From the NCBI GenBank assembly GCA_964459305.1, contig CAYWNA010000025.1, positions 1 to 64,000 on the forward strand: a stretch of 64,000 bases of DNA, in the 5' to 3' direction. The notes under the pieces were generated by a model. It had not been told where the DNA came from. It did no database searches and worked only from the letters and a program-made list of their open reading frames with translations. The DNA comes from CAYWNA01 sp964459305 (lineage in GTDB: Bacteria > Planctomycetota > Planctomycetia > Pirellulales > Pirellulaceae). The position numbers were made by a program, and so were the translations under genes. Positions 62,301 to 64,000 of this stretch are shown one piece after another (position 1 is the first letter of the stretch; every line of letters begins with the position of its first letter).

Positions 62301-62379
62301 CTGTGGCAGCACTACACGACAATGCGATGAACAGACCGGCGGCGATAGTCGCCCAATATCGTGCCTGCGATTTCGACAT
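59347..62379 (-). CDS. Large secreted PQQ-type propeller protein with an N-terminal Rossmann-like domain
   Basis: 1010 residues. Signal peptide (about 1-28). Residues ~40-150 look like a degenerate methyltransferase/Rossmann fold (GICVLLGESPTEMAIGLARQ, GLLGTRVYVEEGRWSRIHLA, LADAVVVMPDAVS). The rest contains two sets of PQQ-binding-like propeller blades (LVALNGYNGTLLWKRPL, KPIWRTADP, IRAMDARTGECRWSKYTGGR, VYALDVKTGNIRWQNNTSGR). No haem site. The SAM-binding glycine motif is not intact, so catalysis by domain 1 is doubtful. AAGGGGG precedes the ATG. Confidence 0.85.
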   Translation of the reverse strand: MSKSQARYWATIAAGLFIALSCSAATGAEQAADAGAERRAGEVLGRLGLDRGICVLLGESPTEMAIGLARQSKMTVYVQVPAEEATDAARRRIDRAGLLGTRVYVEEGRWSRIHLADNLADAVVVMPDAVSAARRYRGELVRVVNPLGKVLLGDELVEKPYPTEADDWSHPFHGPDNNPQSTDGLVRGHYLTQCLSEPWYVPMPGVSVASAGRVFKAYGHIAFNERSFPWLNTLVALNGYNGTLLWKRPLEEGFMIHRNTMVATPEILYVADNSSCKLIDTATGELKEEITAPDSASGGSWKWMALEDGVLYGLVGENEASDPTIRWDRNKGGWPWRPMSGGYDAEEYPWGFGRTFFAFDLKTERVLWMQGEDDPIDTRAVCMKNGRIYYYSHPRFLACLDAGQGKPIWRTADPKLLEAIGPHFRAQTWQWGFSSTSYLKCSDEAIYFAGPQRPRLVAVSTKDGRLLWQYEEGNFQLVLHNEALYAMGSRQHPSKKFDPLTGEVLTELTGRRAACTRATGTVDSILCRAGRTEPSFHAGSLRLTTSDDRSMRLALMRPPCQDGVIIANGLAHWGPWMCDCNLSLVGNLCLGPAGDFDFVARATEAERLQSVAGVDPVAPMDVAPGDWPTYRADNKRSGASAADIPAKVKLAWQFEPPGGAFPAAPVTAGGLVFLSGADGVIRAMDARTGECRWSKYTGGRIYYPPAVDHGRVLVGSGDGHIYAFEAATGRSLWRFRAAPAERKISIHGRLVSTWPVASGVLVDDGIAYAGSGMASWDGTHVYALDVKTGNIRWQNNTSGRLAGDDKVSGVSVQGHLLLDRDRLYMAGGNVVSPAVYDTNDGKCLNTLEDEFVKAPRGSEPLLIGGNIQVFGRLLYSPQEYWLGPFRLPYLLQADSGDAVIRSTGTDVFRVDPATTAVKKPKRVWSSNHLGHPVAMALGKNAVVVAGQLPPAGNSPEPAHAVAVLNLTGGQLLWSQVVPAMPLSSGLALDSAGRIVVALRDGRVLCFAGAD

Positions 62380-62500
62380 GGCAAATCCCCCTTCGTGCGA
62401 TTTGTGGACTCAACGCGCGCTTTCACGGGCATCATTCACAGACTCTTCAGCCTGTTTCATATCCTCCAATGGATCGAGTCAGAAGAATACGGCTCAAGTT

Positions 62501-63319
62501 TCAGTTGCCTTCCGAAGCGTGGGGCTCTTTCTGAATTCGCAGTCCCTTTTCCTCGTCCGCGACAACTGCCGCTGCCCATCCCGTGCAGCCTTTGTCTCTC
62601 TCACAGCGTCCGCTGGCAGCGAGGAACCGTCCGTCCGGCAATCCGACGATGCCCAGAGAACAATCGAATTGGTGTCGACTTTTCATATTGAAGTCGGCGT
62701 CGGTTATCAGCAAGACTTTTGGGTCGCCGTAACAGCCGAACCACCAGTGGTCGTTGGCAAACGCTGCTGTCTGGATGCCAAGGTGTGTATGACCACTCGC
62801 GATGACGTGTTTCTTGACGAACGCGAAATCGGCGTCGTACTCATAGACGTAGTTCTCCTCCACGCCGTCCGGCAAGCCCCCTACTACGAAAAAGTGTCCT
62901 TGGCGGTAGCCGATGCCGCCGGCGCCGTGAAACACTTCTGCGGCCTTGTGCCGTGATACGAGTGACAAATCGCCGGCATCGTACACGTAAACCCAGGAGT
63001 CGGCGTTTCCTCGCGGATCGTTGAAACGCCCGAAGTTCACGGCGACGGAAATCTTGCCGTCGTGATGGCAGAGATCGCCGTGATGGTTTCCCACGGGGAT
63101 TTGTTTGAGCACCTTTCCGGCGGTGTCGGTCTTTACGAGCGTGGTCGTGAAACACCAATAGATGGCATCCCGATCGTTGGTGCAGATGCCCTGCAGATGA
63201 TGGCGATAGGTGCCCTCGCAGCGGACGCTCGTGAAGGCCCGCCTTTCTGCCTCACTTTCTTGAGCAGAGCCTGTGCCCATGAGGCCGGCGACAAACGCAA
63301 TGAGTAGATACCTGATCAT
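62501..63319 (-). CDS. Secreted propeller-like protein of unknown function
   Basis: 272 residues from the ATG at 63319 (AAGGAGA 7 nt upstream; the frame continues 5' without support). Signal peptide MIRYLLIAFVAGLMGTGSA, then blade-like repeats with His-rich strands (GTYRHHLQGICTNDRDAIYW, HHGDLCHHDGKISVAV, GHTHLGIQTAAF). I do not recognise a named family. Its ATG overlaps the TGA of the GH16-like remnant upstream, suggesting a former operon. Confidence 0.75.
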   Translation of the reverse strand: MIRYLLIAFVAGLMGTGSAQESEAERRAFTSVRCEGTYRHHLQGICTNDRDAIYWCFTTTLVKTDTAGKVLKQIPVGNHHGDLCHHDGKISVAVNFGRFNDPRGNADSWVYVYDAGDLSLVSRHKAAEVFHGAGGIGYRQGHFFVVGGLPDGVEENYVYEYDADFAFVKKHVIASGHTHLGIQTAAFANDHWWFGCYGDPKVLLITDADFNMKSRHQFDCSLGIVGLPDGRFLAASGRCERDKGCTGWAAAVVADEEKGLRIQKEPHASEGN

Positions 63320-63429
63320 TTGATTTCTCCTTGAACGTCCACCAGATCGTACACTCGCACATAATCGCCGAAAAATCGATCCGGCAGCTTTGCCTTGCCG
63401 ATGTTTTCTCCGTTTGCACGAAGTCCATT
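63316..63429 (-). pseudogene. C-terminal remnant of a GH16/concanavalin-A-like protein
   Basis: A 37-codon open stretch with no start codon, following a TAG, reads NGLRANGENIGKAKLPDRFF then GDYVRVYDLVDVQ; DYVRVY is the usual end of GH16/lectin-like sandwiches. A neighbouring frame just upstream reads GRPFDGVEW, which joins it naturally after a frameshift. The rest of the gene is missing. The TGA overlaps the ATG of the following gene. Confidence 0.45.
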
Positions 63430-63623
63430 CTACTCCATCAAACGGCCTGCCAGAACCTTCCAGGCGATCATCGTGTACGCGCACATTTCCCTATAAGGGG
63501 TGATTAAACTCGATCGGGGGCTTTACGAGGGCGCGGCCGGCCCGTTTACTATTCCTCAGAAGAGTGTCAGCGACGAGAGTCAGTGTCCTTCCGTTACGGC
63601 CCCATTGTTGAAGGAGTTTTGAA

Positions 63624-64000
63624 ATGGTCAGGATCGGATTTCATGTGTTGGTTGTGGCAGTCGCCTACTTGGTGGCGACCGGGAATCTGTGGGCGGCTGA
63701 TAATGCTGCCGCGAAGAAGACGGCGCAAGAGAAGAGAAAGGCAATGCAGGAGCAGATGGCCAAGAGGGCCCAGGAACAATTCAAGAAACTGGATAAGGAT
63801 GGGGACGGTCAACTGACCGTCGATGAATTCAAAGGGAGGAGGAAAGGCAAGCAGATGGAAGAGTTGTTCAAGCTGCTCGACAAGAATGAAGACGGCAAGG
63901 TCTGCATCGAGGAGTTCAAAAACAAGTCTCCTGAATTCCGCTTCAAGATGATGGACAAGGACGGCGACGGCGTGCTGAGCTTTGAGGAATTCAAGGGCAG
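63624..64000 (+). CDS. Secreted EF-hand protein (partial, runs off the window)
   Basis: Starts at the ATG at 63624 with AAGGAG about 8 nt upstream. Signal peptide (about 1-25, ending LWAAD), a Lys/Gln-rich helical stretch, and at least three EF-hand loops: DKDGDGQLTVDE, DKNEDGKVCIEE and DKDGDGVLSFEE. Binds calcium outside the cytoplasm; partners unknown. No stop codon is reached by position 64000. Confidence 0.9.
   Translation, partial: MVRIGFHVLVVAVAYLVATGNLWAADNAAAKKTAQEKRKAMQEQMAKRAQEQFKKLDKDGDGQLTVDEFKGRRKGKQMEELFKLLDKNEDGKVCIEEFKNKSPEFRFKMMDKDGDGVLSFEEFKG

Noticed and set aside
1..64000. tRNA or rRNA genes, insertion sequences, prophage
   Set aside because: I found no cloverleaf with conserved T-loop, rRNA segment, transposase, integrase or phage structural gene while reading both strands; short tRNAs could still be missed by eye.

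Overview
The window looks like a stretch of a Planctomycetota chromosome, probably a Pirellulales-like, polysaccharide-degrading, possibly metagenome-derived lineage. The evidence is moderately high GC with mixed ATG/GTG/TTG starts, many secreted enzymes, Tat-signal proteins, several sodium:solute symporters, a sulfatase, PIG-L and amidohydrolase enzymes, an M56/BlaI pair, FG-GAP/UnbV, PQQ-propeller and multihaem c-type proteins, and a DUF5362-like protein with an NPYQSP motif. No rRNA, tRNA, CRISPR array, transposase or phage gene was recognised. The assignment is an inference from gene content.

Layout. 1-13 kb: carbohydrate and small-molecule catabolism. A discoidin/DUF4091 gene is split by a frameshift, followed by a symporter, a DapA-like aldolase/lyase, a TIM-barrel amidohydrolase, a right-handed beta-helix protein, a membrane protein with a decayed GNAT remnant beside it, and a GH42/GHL6-like glycosidase. 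13.2-28.4 kb: a long plus-strand run with tight spacing. It holds a Tat protein, an MttB-family methyltransferase, thiamine-dependent E1 alpha and beta, a CBM9-like protein, a class III aminotransferase, a URO-D family protein, an SDR, a symporter with a 54-aa partner, a class IV aminotransferase, a NodB-like deacetylase, a sulfatase-like hydrolase and, after a 204-bp gap, an alkaline phosphatase. It reads as an uncharacterised catabolic operon and is the best candidate here for a new pathway. 28.8-36.8 kb: a second symporter with small partner, a Cys-type sulfatase, a DUF5362 protein, and a BlaI repressor/M56 sensor pair with a recognisable promoter and two operators. 37.2-48.3 kb: a GH105-PL22-discoidin fusion, a DUF2270 protein, an unknown secreted protein, an Nramp-related transporter lacking the metal motifs, a LamG-sialidase, a PIG-L deacetylase and a Tat aldo/keto reductase. 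48.4-63.3 kb: a redox and propeller block. It has a tetrahaem cytochrome (plus strand), then on the minus strand an orphan substrate-binding protein, a sensor-type propeller, a decahaem/propeller/MauG fusion, a CRTAC1 (FG-GAP/UnbV) protein, an HzsA-like dihaem protein, a PQQ-type propeller protein and a small secreted propeller-like protein. The window ends inside an EF-hand gene.

The most unusual signal at the DNA level is a set of palindromic repeats. One ~80-bp palindrome occurs three times within 5 kb. One copy sits in frame inside the sulfatase-like gene, adding about 27 residues, and another forms the C-terminus of the symporter, so the same peptide appears in two unrelated proteins. 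Two further inverted-repeat families (TTTAACCGC... and GTAGCCGAA...) occur four and three times. The GTAGCCGAA family supplies the stop codon of two genes.

All functions are read from sequence patterns by eye. No database search was run, so family names rest on recognised motifs and architecture. Start codons were moved to internal ATG/GTG codons where a ribosome-binding site or signal peptide favoured this.
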